From positions 1-10,153 of the forward strand of contig CAQFOZ010000069.1 in the NCBI GenBank assembly GCA_948788915.1: a stretch of 10,153 nt of DNA, in the 5' to 3' direction. Position numbers and translations under genes: made by a program. The notes under the pieces are model-generated. The model searched no databases. It was not told where the DNA came from and saw nothing but the letters and a program-made list of their open reading frames with translations. Shown piece after piece: positions 1 to 8,103 of this stretch (the first letter of the stretch is position 1; the number at the start of each line of letters is the position of its first letter). Source of the DNA: an uncultured Muribaculaceae bacterium (GTDB lineage: Bacteria; Bacteroidota; Bacteroidia; Bacteroidales; Muribaculaceae).

Positions 1-24
1 GAATGTTTTCTTCCGAATAATCGA

Positions 25-32
25 TAATTTTG
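25..32 (+). promoter_or_regulatory. Candidate -7 element (distal promoter)
   Basis: The bases TAATTTTG, followed by CAC, match the Bacteroidota sigma-ABfr -7 consensus TAnnTTTG exactly. The matching -33 element (TTTG or TTG about 20 bases upstream) would lie in the first few bases of the window or before it, and no clear copy is visible there. If active, transcription would start near position 38-40 and give the susC-like gene a leader of about 200 nt. Such motifs arise by chance in A/T-rich DNA, so this is a candidate only. Confidence 0.38.
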
Positions 33-98
33 CACTTGCCAGTTGAGAGTAGGATGCGATTTTAACATTTCTCTGTGATATGTTTTTTTTGAAAAAAC

Positions 99-129
99 TT
101 GGTTTTAGTGAAATGTTTTATTAAATTTG
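99..129 (+). promoter_or_regulatory. Candidate promoter for the susC-like operon (-33 TTGG, -7 TAAATTTG)
   Basis: TAAATTTG at 122-129 fits the Bacteroidota -7 consensus TAnnTTTG, and a TTG at 99-101 lies 20 bases upstream of it, close to the usual spacing to the -33 element. Transcription would begin near 135-138 and leave a leader of about 110 nt before the start codon at 248. This is the only site in the upstream region where both promoter elements are visible at a reasonable spacing, so I prefer it over the -7 match at 25-32. Both could be used. Confidence 0.42.
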
Positions 130-190
130 TGACTTAAAATAAAGGTAAAATCTTATCATCTTATTTTAAAAAAATCAAAAATATTAAAAA

Positions 191-240
191 TAGCTGTTAA
201 GAGCTAAGTATTTAAACACGATTTTTTCAGGCTAACAGTT
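191..240 (+). other. Possible alternative leader hairpins before the first gene
   Basis: Two mutually exclusive pairings are visible. TAGCT at 191-195 can pair with AGCTA at 202-206 around a 6-nt loop. Alternatively 192-199 (AGCTGTTA) can pair with 233-240 (TAACAGTT), giving eight pairs including one G-U, and ending seven bases before the start codon at 248. Each stem is short and the region is A/T-rich, so chance is a fair explanation. If real, the second form would sit next to the translation start. Confidence 0.18.
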
Positions 241-247
241 CAATCTT

Positions 248-3200
248 ATGCGTAAAAAGCTATTCTTTCTTTTGGCTTCTATTCTCGTTACTTTGCACGT
301 CTCTGCGGAAGTGGTTGTTACGGGAGAAGTCATTGACAAGCAACTTTCCGACCCACTGCCGGGTGTAACCGTGCAGGCCAAGGGTGCGAAAGGGAAATTG
401 ATCACATCCACAGTCACGGATGTTGACGGCAAGTTTAAAATCAAGGTTCCGAGTGTAGGTACCAAACTTCAGTTCTCATTTGTAGGAATGACAACTGAGG
501 AGGCAAAGGCCACAGCAACGCCAATGCACATCGAAATGACGCCATCCACTACCTCTCTTCAGGAGGTGGTCGTGACAGGTATGGGTACACAGGACAAACG
601 ACTCTTTACAGGAGCTACATCAAAACTTGATGCAGACGGCAACATGCTTAGCGGTATGAGCGACGTGAGTCGTTCGCTTGAAGGTCGTGCAGCCGGTGTG
701 TCAGTGCAGAATGTCAGCGGTACGTTCGGTACCGCTCCGAAAATCCGTGTGCGTGGTGCCACATCTATTTATGGTAACTCCAAGCCTCTGTGGGTTGTAG
801 ACGGCGTAATCCTTGAGGATAATGTTGAGCTTGATGCCGATGCTCTTTCTTCAGGTGATGCCAATACGCTTATCGCTTCCGCCATCGCCGGTCTTTCAGC
901 TGACGATATAGAATCTTTCCAGATTCTTAAGGATGGTGCTTCCACCTCTATATATGGTGCGCGCGCCATGGCGGGTGTGATTGTCGTTACAACAAAACAG
1001 GGAAGAAAAGGTCACACATCAATCAGTTATACAGGTGAGCTGACCTATCGTCTCAAACCTTCATATAGAGATTATAACATCTGTAATTCTCAGGAGCAGA
1101 TGGGTATTTATCGTGAGATGGAGAAAAAGGGTTGGTTGAGTTTCGCTTCTCTCGCAAACTCAAGCTCATCCGGTATCTACGGTACGATGTATAAACTCAT
1201 CAATACCTATGATCCGGTAACCGGTAAATATGGTTTGCCCAACACCGAGTCTGCCCGTAATGAATATCTCCGTCAGGCTGAGATGAGAAACACAGACTGG
1301 TTCGACCTTTTATTCAACGATAACATTATGCAGACACATTCGGTGTCGGTTTCGGGTGGTACGGACAAAGGTAATTTCTATTCCTCATTCTCTTATATGA
1401 ATGATCCGGGCTGGTACAAGTCTTCCAACGTGGACCGCTACACATTCAATGCGAATGCGTCTTATGATCTGTCACGCACTCTTCGCGTGGGATTGCGCAC
1501 ACAGGATTCTTACCGCTCCCAGAAAGCTCCGGGTACATTGTCCCAGGATGTGGATGTTGTGAGTGGTGCAGTAAGCCGTTCATTCGATATCAACCCGTTC
1601 TCTTATGCAATGAACACATCGCGTACTACGGATCCCAATGCCAGACTAACCCGTAATTATGCGGATTTCAATATCTTTGACGAGCTTAACAATAACTATA
1701 TAGACCTTACTGTGGTTGATGTGAAATTCCAGGGTGAGCTCCAGTGGAAGCCATGGTCTTTCCTTTCATTCAATGCATTGGGATCTATGCGTTATGTGGC
1801 AACCAATCAGAACCATTATATTCTTGATAAAGCCAACCAGGCCGAGGCTTACCGTGCAGGTGTGAATCCGGAGAACGCTACAATCCGTGCGTCCAACCCG
1901 TATCTGTACACAGACCCGTCTAATCCGAACTCGCTTCCTATCTCGGTACTTCCTGCCGGTGGTATTTTCTATCACCTCAATCGTGGTATGAAGCAGCTTG
2001 ACTTTGCGGCGAGCGGAACCTTCAACAAGACTTTCAACAATAAACACCTCGTCAACCTGTTTGCACGTTTCGAGGCTTCCAAACTCAATCGTGTTCTTGA
2101 GCGGTTCGATGGATGGGGCATCTGTTACGACAACGGTAACCTTCCTTTCACCGACTGGCGTCTGTTCAAGCAGATGGGTGAGGAGAACGGTGTTTACTAC
2201 GAGGATACCCGCACACAGGCCCGTTCACTTGCATACATTGCCAACGGATCTTATATGTTCGATAACCGTTACGTAGTAAACGGAACAATCCGTTACGAAG
2301 GCTCCAATAAACTCGGCAAGGCCAAGAAGAGCCGCTGGCTGCCTACATGGAACATATCCGCAACCTGGATTGCCGACAGCGAAAGCTGGTTTGCAAATCC
2401 TGTGCTTGCGACAGCAAAACTGCGTTTCAGCTACTCTCTGACGGCGGATGCCGGTCCGGCAAGTGTGTCCAACGCATACCCGATCTTCTATCCGACGCGC
2501 CCGTGGCGTCAGGACACTGAGGCGTTTGAGCAGAGTCTTTATCTCTCTTCTTTGGCCAACTCGGAGTTGACATACGAGAAGAAACATGAGATTAACATTG
2601 GTGCTGATCTCGGTTTTCTCAACAACCGTATTAATGTTGTGTTCGACTGGTACAAACGTAACAACTATGACCTTATCGGACGTATCTTCACCCAGGGTGT
2701 GGGCGGTGAGATCGCTAAATATGCGAATGTTGCCTCTATGGCTTCTCACGGTGTTGAGTTCACTATTTCTACAAATAACCTCACCCATCCTGAATGGAAA
2801 TGGACCACAGACTTGACATTCTCTTACGCTAAGAATAAGATTACCGACCTCAAGAGCCGTTCACGTGTTCTGGATCTTGTGCAGAGCACAGGTTTCGCTA
2901 TGGAGGGTTATCCCGTACGTGCAATCTTCTCAATTCCGTTTGCCGGGCTGACACAGGATGGTCTGCCGCAGGTGATCAACGAGAACGGAGAGGTTACCAC
3001 ATGGGATATTAACTTCCAGGAGTATGAGAAACTTGGCTTCCTCAAATATGAGGGTCCTGTCGATCCCCCCTTCACAGGTGGTTTTGGTAACAACCTTTCA
3101 TGGAAGGGATTTAACCTGAATGTGTTCCTGACTTATTCGTTCGGAAACAAGGTGCGTCTTGACAACGTATTCTCTTCCCGTTATTCAGACCTTACCGCAA

Positions 3201-3580
3201 TGCCGCGTGAGTTTATGAACCGCTGGGTTGAGAGTGGTGATGAGTATTACACCAATATTCCGGCAATCGCGTCGAAGCGTCAGGTGTTCAATGAATCGAA
3301 GATTTCTTACGGATACAATGCCTATAACTATTCTACTGAGCGTGTTGCAAAGGGTGACTTCATTCGTTTGAAAGAGATTTCACTTACTTACAACTTCCCC
3401 AAGACTGTGACACGTGCGCTCCGCATCAATGATGCTTATGTGAAGTTGGCTACAACCAACCTGTGTCTCCTTTATTCAGACAAGAAACTCAACGGACAGG
3501 ATCCTGAGTTCTTCAATGCAGGTGGTGTAGCATCACCGACACCGAAGCAGTTTACATTTACTCTTCATTTCAATCTTTAA
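248..3580 (+). CDS. SusC/RagA-family TonB-linked outer membrane transporter
   Basis: This is an outer-membrane beta-barrel that imports large nutrients using TonB energy, working with the SusD-type lid encoded directly downstream. Residues 1-20 form a signal peptide with probable cleavage after VSA. Residues 23-97 form a carboxypeptidase-D regulatory-like domain (TGEVID, LPGVTV, TDVDGKFKI). The SusC hallmark LQEVVVTGMG is at 104-113. The plug follows, with RVRG at 166-169, PLWVVDGV at 180-187, and ESFQILKDG then IYGARAMAGVIVVTTKQG up to about 252. The rest is the barrel, ending in FTLHFNL, a typical hydrophobic/aromatic beta-signal. At 1110 residues it is full length. It has no N-terminal STN domain, so sigma/anti-sigma signalling through this receptor is unlikely. 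No ribosome-binding site is evident, as is usual in this phylum, and the start is set by the signal peptide. The family is clear; the substrate is inferred only from its neighbours. Confidence 0.97.
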   Translation: MRKKLFFLLASILVTLHVSAEVVVTGEVIDKQLSDPLPGVTVQAKGAKGKLITSTVTDVDGKFKIKVPSVGTKLQFSFVGMTTEEAKATATPMHIEMTPSTTSLQEVVVTGMGTQDKRLFTGATSKLDADGNMLSGMSDVSRSLEGRAAGVSVQNVSGTFGTAPKIRVRGATSIYGNSKPLWVVDGVILEDNVELDADALSSGDANTLIASAIAGLSADDIESFQILKDGASTSIYGARAMAGVIVVTTKQGRKGHTSISYTGELTYRLKPSYRDYNICNSQEQMGIYREMEKKGWLSFASLANSSSSGIYGTMYKLINTYDPVTGKYGLPNTESARNEYLRQAEMRNTDWFDLLFNDNIMQTHSVSVSGGTDKGNFYSSFSYMNDPGWYKSSNVDRYTFNANASYDLSRTLRVGLRTQDSYRSQKAPGTLSQDVDVVSGAVSRSFDINPFSYAMNTSRTTDPNARLTRNYADFNIFDELNNNYIDLTVVDVKFQGELQWKPWSFLSFNALGSMRYVATNQNHYILDKANQAEAYRAGVNPENATIRASNPYLYTDPSNPNSLPISVLPAGGIFYHLNRGMKQLDFAASGTFNKTFNNKHLVNLFARFEASKLNRVLERFDGWGICYDNGNLPFTDWRLFKQMGEENGVYYEDTRTQARSLAYIANGSYMFDNRYVVNGTIRYEGSNKLGKAKKSRWLPTWNISATWIADSESWFANPVLATAKLRFSYSLTADAGPASVSNAYPIFYPTRPWRQDTEAFEQSLYLSSLANSELTYEKKHEINIGADLGFLNNRINVVFDWYKRNNYDLIGRIFTQGVGGEIAKYANVASMASHGVEFTISTNNLTHPEWKWTTDLTFSYAKNKITDLKSRSRVLDLVQSTGFAMEGYPVRAIFSIPFAGLTQDGLPQVINENGEVTTWDINFQEYEKLGFLKYEGPVDPPFTGGFGNNLSWKGFNLNVFLTYSFGNKVRLDNVFSSRYSDLTAMPREFMNRWVESGDEYYTNIPAIASKRQVFNESKISYGYNAYNYSTERVAKGDFIRLKEISLTYNFPKTVTRALRINDAYVKLATTNLCLLYSDKKLNGQDPEFFNAGGVASPTPKQFTFTLHFNL

Positions 3581-3596
3581 TCAGTTCACGAATAAA

Positions 3597-5393
3597 ATGA
3601 AAATAAATATATTTAAATATGCGCTTGTTGCGGTTGCGGCCGTTGGATTGAGCTCTTGCGCCCATTTCCTCGATGTGCCGACCGATACCCGCGTTGAGCT
3701 TACGAATCCGGAGCAGCTTCGCATGTTGTTGAATGCCTCTTATCCACAGCATAACTATGCCTGGATCGGTGAGATAATGAGCGATAACATAGAAGACAAT
3801 AATACTCCGGATGCAGACGGACTTCGTTATAATCTCCCTTCTTATGATCGTGGTGATGACGAGATGTTCCGTTTCGACCAGTGTGTTTCATCCTCTGGTA
3901 GCGACTCTCCTTATGGTGTATGGGAGACCATGTATAATTCAATCGCGGCATGTAACCATGTGCTTGAGGCTTCAGAGCGCATAGCACAACAGGAACTTTC
4001 CAATCTTGATCGTCAGAAACTTAATGCCGTTACAGGCGAGGCTCTTGTCCTACGTTCATATTGTCATTTCATACTGGCACAGATGTTCTGTATGCCTTAT
4101 GGCGGTGTCGAGAAATCCAAAGGACTTCAGGGCATCCCTTATGCCGACAAACCGGAAACAACTGTCAAGCCGGATTATGAGCGTCCTACACTGGCTTATA
4201 CATATGAGCGTATTGTAAAGGATTTTGATGAGGGTATACTCCTTATTGACAACACTTTCTATGAGCAACCTAAATATCATTTCAACCTTACCGCCGCCTA
4301 CGCTTACGGTGCACGTCTGTTCCTTTTCATGCGTCAGTACAACAAGGCATTCAACTACGCCAATATGGCTCTCGGTGCTCCCAAGGTTGCTGATATTAAT
4401 GTTGCAAGCACATCTCTGCGTACGGATCCTTCTATATATCTGTCTGACGTTTACAGCAAGAAAGATGGATTTTTTAACCTTACTGATATTGGTTATTACC
4501 AGAATGGTTCTGACAAGCAGTGGAATTTCTTGCTTTATCCGGTATATTCTACCGCATTGCGACACCAAAGTGGTGGCAGACGTTATGCCAAGATCCGCAA
4601 TGCTCTGAATTCTACTATTCATGGTGCTTCACCGGCATGGTCAAGATTCAAATGGAGTAAATCAAATGGTAGTGGAGGATCTTTCTGTATGCATCCTTGC
4701 TTTAACCCGACTTATATTAATGGTAAGGCTGAATATGGGTATTGGTGCGGAGAGAATATTCAGGAGTTCTTCGAATATACCGACAAGGTGGCCGGCATCG
4801 GTTATGCACATGAGACACGTCGCGAATTCTTTGGAGAGGAGACTTTGTTGGTACGTGCAGAGGCAGCTCTCTTTTTGGGTGATTCCAATACCGCTCTTGC
4901 AGATCTCGATGCATGGGAGAAGAACCGTCGCAAGTGTCCTTCGGCAGTCGGCAAGGAGAGTAATTTCGTTGATTTGACTATTGCGAATATAAATGATTTC
5001 TATGTTACCTCAGTTCCGGCTGACCGAAATTCATCTGATGGTTATGACAATGGTTACGGTATTGCCAAGGAGATCCATATAGACATTATTTGTCCGGAAA
5101 CTGATGCTAAAGTTGATTTTGCATCTGTTGAGGGTATGCTTCAGTGTATACAGCATTTCCGCCGTATTGAGACTCTTGAAACAGGTATGCGCTGGTTTGA
5201 TATCAAACGTCTTGGACTTGAATACTCACATGTTGTAGGTAAGGAGAAAACTGTCTACCACCTGGATATTGAGGATCCGCGCAAGGCAGTGCAGATCCCG
5301 GCAGATGTAGTTGCGGCAGGTCTTGCTCCGAATGTAAGCAAATTGGATTTTAATGTCAGAAGCAATACCGAGAAAGCGGTGCCTGTTAGGTGA
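3597..5393 (+). CDS. SusD/RagB-family nutrient-binding outer membrane lipoprotein
   Basis: This is the surface lipoprotein that closes over the SusC barrel and helps capture the substrate. Residues 1-21 are a lipoprotein signal peptide with lipobox LSSC and the lipidated cysteine at 21. The mature part begins with AHFLDVPTDTRVEL, matching the usual SusD opening in which FLD...P follows the cysteine. SusD-type helical (TPR-like) signatures follow: VWETMYNSIAACNHVLE, GEALVLRSYCHFILAQMF, LVRAEAALFLGDSNTALADLD, and near the C-terminus ETGMRWFDIKRLGL, with RWFDIKR at 532-538. At 598 residues it is normal to slightly long for the family. It starts 16 nt after the transporter stop, so the two are almost certainly cotranscribed. 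I infer a protein or peptide ligand because a metallopeptidase follows, but nothing in this sequence alone defines the ligand. Confidence 0.96.
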   Translation: MKINIFKYALVAVAAVGLSSCAHFLDVPTDTRVELTNPEQLRMLLNASYPQHNYAWIGEIMSDNIEDNNTPDADGLRYNLPSYDRGDDEMFRFDQCVSSSGSDSPYGVWETMYNSIAACNHVLEASERIAQQELSNLDRQKLNAVTGEALVLRSYCHFILAQMFCMPYGGVEKSKGLQGIPYADKPETTVKPDYERPTLAYTYERIVKDFDEGILLIDNTFYEQPKYHFNLTAAYAYGARLFLFMRQYNKAFNYANMALGAPKVADINVASTSLRTDPSIYLSDVYSKKDGFFNLTDIGYYQNGSDKQWNFLLYPVYSTALRHQSGGRRYAKIRNALNSTIHGASPAWSRFKWSKSNGSGGSFCMHPCFNPTYINGKAEYGYWCGENIQEFFEYTDKVAGIGYAHETRREFFGEETLLVRAEAALFLGDSNTALADLDAWEKNRRKCPSAVGKESNFVDLTIANINDFYVTSVPADRNSSDGYDNGYGIAKEIHIDIICPETDAKVDFASVEGMLQCIQHFRRIETLETGMRWFDIKRLGLEYSHVVGKEKTVYHLDIEDPRKAVQIPADVVAAGLAPNVSKLDFNVRSNTEKAVPVR

Positions 5394-5453
5394 TGATATT
5401 TTTCGATATTTACTCTGATAATCATATTTTAACAGATTTAAATAGAATACACA

Positions 5454-6635
5454 ATGAATATATCTAAATATTTGAAGCTTACAGGAGCAATCGCAATCCT
5501 TCTTCCTCTTGCCGCATGTAGTGGAGATGATCTCGGACCCTCTATTTTCCCGGATGTGTCTGATGATGCAGATCCCAACAGCTATACCTATAAGTTTGAC
5601 ACCTGGGTTAATCGTGAGTTCCGCGATGTCTATAATCTTGATTTCAAATACAAGATGGAAGATGTTGAGGCGGATATGAACTATAATCTGGTTCCCGCCA
5701 CATTCGACAAGGCTCGTGATCTTTGTCTTCTCACCAAGTATCTTTGGTTCGATTCTTACGGTGAGCATACCGGTGTCGATTTCTTGAAACAGTACGGGCC
5801 CCGTATTCTACATCTTGTAGGCTCTCCTGCATACAATCCTAATAATGGAACAGAAATCCTTGGTTTGGCTGAGGGTGGCCTGAAGGTTACACTCTTCAAA
5901 GTTAATGAGATGGATCTTTCAGACATCAACCAGATGAATGAGATGTACTTCCGTACGATGCACCATGAGTTCGCCCATATCCTGCATCAGACTAAGACTT
6001 ATCCGGTTGAGTTCAATACTCTTTCCACAGGCCGTTACGACGACTCTTCATGGCAGAGCAAGGATATCGGTTATGTAGCCAGTCTTGGCTTTATTACTCC
6101 TTATGCTTCATCTCAGACACGTGAGGACTTTGCGGAGACGATCGCTAACTATCTTACACGTACCGACGATGCCATGGAGCTTATCAAATGGATGGCTGCC
6201 CAGGGATGGACTACAGGTATTGAAGGAGATATAGATCCCGGTGATGATGTTACATATTATTGCCGTTATTTTATTCCGGATGCAGAAAAGCCCGATGAGA
6301 AAGAATATTTCCTTTACTCACAAGAGAAAGATCATACTTATCGTCCGGTAATTATAGGATATAATGGTGAACGTTTGTACACTGTGGCCGATGTGGAAAG
6401 CTATCTTGAGAATTTCGCAAAGACTCATACAATCTCTTCCGTGGCAGATGATGATCTGATTAATGGTCTTGATATCATTAATCAGAAGCAGGATATAGCC
6501 CGTAAATGGTTTAAAGAAATATGGCAGCTTGATTTAGATCAATTGCGTGAGATTGTTCAGCGTAGACAGAATGAATTTGACATCGATGCTCTTCGCAGCG
6601 AAGTTGATGCGATTCCTGATCCTGTAGTAAAATAA
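5454..6635 (+). CDS. Zinc metallopeptidase lipoprotein of SusC/D loci (Peptidase_Mx1-like, HEFAH)
   Basis: Residues 1-22 are a lipoprotein signal peptide with lipobox LAAC and cysteine 22, followed by SGDD, an acid-rich stretch of the kind that directs Bacteroidota lipoproteins to the cell surface. The catalytic signature HEFAH is at 171-175: H171 and H175 should bind zinc and E172 should be the general base. About 50 residues later the conserved EDFAE (224-228) probably supplies the third ligand, as in gluzincins. The motif order HEFAHILHQ, GFITPYA, EDFAE, plus a helical C-terminal end, is what I recall for the 'substrate import-associated zinc metallohydrolase lipoprotein' family linked to SusC/SusD loci. 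Its probable role is cutting a protein substrate before import. The 60-nt gap after the SusD gene holds no terminator. Activity is predicted from intact motifs only; the true substrate is unknown. Confidence 0.9.
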   Translation: MNISKYLKLTGAIAILLPLAACSGDDLGPSIFPDVSDDADPNSYTYKFDTWVNREFRDVYNLDFKYKMEDVEADMNYNLVPATFDKARDLCLLTKYLWFDSYGEHTGVDFLKQYGPRILHLVGSPAYNPNNGTEILGLAEGGLKVTLFKVNEMDLSDINQMNEMYFRTMHHEFAHILHQTKTYPVEFNTLSTGRYDDSSWQSKDIGYVASLGFITPYASSQTREDFAETIANYLTRTDDAMELIKWMAAQGWTTGIEGDIDPGDDVTYYCRYFIPDAEKPDEKEYFLYSQEKDHTYRPVIIGYNGERLYTVADVESYLENFAKTHTISSVADDDLINGLDIINQKQDIARKWFKEIWQLDLDQLREIVQRRQNEFDIDALRSEVDAIPDPVVK

Positions 6636-6655
6636 CTTAACAAGGAATGATTAAA

Positions 6656-8017
6656 ATGAAAAAAATATTATTCATATTACCGCTTTTGACACTTGCTTTT
6701 GTTTCATGCAACAGCCAGGAAGATCCAATCTTCGAGAATTCGGCTGCAGAACGTCTTGACATAAGCCGTACCGCTGCTTTGGAGAAGCTTGTCAAGGATG
6801 GCGGTCTCTGGGCAATGGAATATTTTGCCAATGCTGATGAACCCGGATATGTAATGCTTTTCCGTTTCGACAAGAACGGTTCGGTGGAAGTCAGTGCCAA
6901 CCATAAGTGGATAGACGGTCAGTTCCGTCAGGAAAGATCTCTATGGACCATAAACAGTGATAACGGAACCGTATTGTCGTTTAACTCTTACAACTCATTG
7001 TTTCATGTTTTCTCAGATCCTGCAAATATTACTGGTCCGAACGCTCCGATCAATCCGGATACAGACAAGGATATAGATGAGACAGGTATCGGTCATGAGG
7101 GAGACTATGAGTTTATGGTAATGGCTGATAGTGATGAAAATACGATGCGTCTGTTAGGTAAGAAGAGAGCGTACAATATTTATATGCACAGACTCCCTTC
7201 CGATACAAATGAAAAAGAGTATCTTGAGAATCTTACAAATAAGGTAAATATTCTTGATTCCAAGTTCAAGACATTTATTCTTACGGATGCAGACGGTGCC
7301 GAGTATGAGATTTCAGGTCTTGCCGGTGGTGTATTGTCCCAGTTCCCACGTTCGGTCTATGACGCAGATGGCAATCTTATAGTCGAGGCTGATCCTGTAT
7401 CCCAGACAACAACGGCAAATGGTATCTTTACTTACAGTGGTTTCCGTTATGCCGAGAAGTATGAGGCAAAGAAGGCTGATGACAGCGAGTGGGAGGTTCC
7501 GGAGTTTTTTTGGGCTGAAGACGGCAGTCTGGTTAACACCGAAATGGGTCTTCGCATCACAGCTCCGTCTCCTGTGGAGAACATGTCTGATGTAACTTTC
7601 AGGTGGCTGATAGACCCATCCACATTTACTGGAAAACTGCTTGATGCATATAATGCTGCTTCTGCTGCAGTCCTTGCGGAGTTGGGTACAAGTAATAAAT
7701 TAGGAAGTATTGTCCTTGACTGGGGATCTGATACATCAAACAAGATGAGTCATAGAATTAATGGATCTCTTGGTACTAAAAAATGTTATGATTATTTTAC
7801 TGTTGCCGAGTCTAAGGGAAATTCGTTTACTACAACTCTGACGGGTTCTAACAGTACGTCTGACAGGTACAATAAGCAGGTTCCGGAGCTTTGGGAGTTT
7901 AAGAAATTGTTATTGGGATCTTATGATGTGACAAATTATGATCCCATGACACCTTCAAAGATTCATTTCTCTCTAAAATCCGATCCTGCAAGTGGATTTG
8001 ATGCCAATTTGCAATAA
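6656..8017 (+). CDS. DUF4302-like lipoprotein of unknown function
   Basis: From the ATG at 6656, residues 1-18 form a lipoprotein signal peptide with lipobox FVSC and cysteine 18; the mature protein begins CNSQEDPIFENSAAERL. An in-frame ATG at 6647 is possible, but the AAGGA at 6642-6646 directly abuts it and is 9 nt from 6656, so I chose the later start. The opening PIFENSAAERL, the following WAMEYFANADEPGYVMLFRFDKNGSV and GHEGDYEFMV (146-155) are features I associate with DUF4302, a family common beside SusC/SusD and metallopeptidase genes. The protein looks beta-rich and has no catalytic motif I recognise. Acidic residues soon after the cysteine fit surface exposure. It starts 20 nt after the peptidase stop, so it is in the same operon. 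A substrate-binding or peptidase-accessory role is inference from position alone. Confidence 0.85.
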   Translation: MKKILFILPLLTLAFVSCNSQEDPIFENSAAERLDISRTAALEKLVKDGGLWAMEYFANADEPGYVMLFRFDKNGSVEVSANHKWIDGQFRQERSLWTINSDNGTVLSFNSYNSLFHVFSDPANITGPNAPINPDTDKDIDETGIGHEGDYEFMVMADSDENTMRLLGKKRAYNIYMHRLPSDTNEKEYLENLTNKVNILDSKFKTFILTDADGAEYEISGLAGGVLSQFPRSVYDADGNLIVEADPVSQTTTANGIFTYSGFRYAEKYEAKKADDSEWEVPEFFWAEDGSLVNTEMGLRITAPSPVENMSDVTFRWLIDPSTFTGKLLDAYNAASAAVLAELGTSNKLGSIVLDWGSDTSNKMSHRINGSLGTKKCYDYFTVAESKGNSFTTTLTGSNSTSDRYNKQVPELWEFKKLLLGSYDVTNYDPMTPSKIHFSLKSDPASGFDANLQ

Positions 8018-8023
8018 TTTATT

Positions 8024-8054
8024 GTCGTGGGGAGGATAATTCCATCCCCACGAC
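8024..8054 (+). other. Intergenic stem-loop after the DUF4302-like gene
   Basis: GTCGTGGGGA (8024-8033) and TCCCCACGAC (8045-8054) form a perfect 10-bp stem starting 7 nt after the stop codon. The loop region (8034-8044) can add two or three weaker pairs. No U-tract follows on either strand (the + side continues with TAAAAAATAC), so it is not a standard intrinsic terminator. It could block 3' exonuclease, set lower expression of the last gene, or separate two transcription units. No clear TAnnTTTG promoter is visible between it and the start codon at 8104, which favours partial read-through. Confidence 0.6.
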
Positions 8055-8103
8055 TAAAAAATACAAATAATCCTTATTTATTAATTAATTAAAATTTCGA
8101 GCT

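Noticed and set aside
176..183. Minus-strand TATTTTTG that could be a divergent promoter
   Set aside because: It fits TAnnTTTG, but no -33 partner is visible near 203-210 and no minus-strand gene starts within the window. It is expected by chance in such A/T-rich DNA.
2225..2788. 187-codon open frame on the - strand inside the SusC-type gene
   Set aside because: It lies wholly antisense to a clear, continuous transporter barrel, has no recognisable domain and lacks a promoter. It is a by-product of codon bias on the other strand.
4056..4622. 188-codon open frame on the - strand inside the SusD-type gene
   Set aside because: It is fully antisense to well-matched SusD sequence, and the translation has no domain or signal peptide that I recognise.
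5226..5768. 180-codon open frame on the - strand across the SusD/peptidase junction
   Set aside because: It spans the end of one real gene, the spacer and the start of the next, which both have strong family features on the + strand. Its product shows no known motif.
6647..6655. Earlier ATG as start of the DUF4302-like gene (adds MIK)
   Set aside because: The AAGGA sequence touches this ATG directly, leaving no room for ribosome spacing, whereas the ATG at 6656 has a normal gap and gives a standard MKK-type signal peptide. The difference is only three residues.
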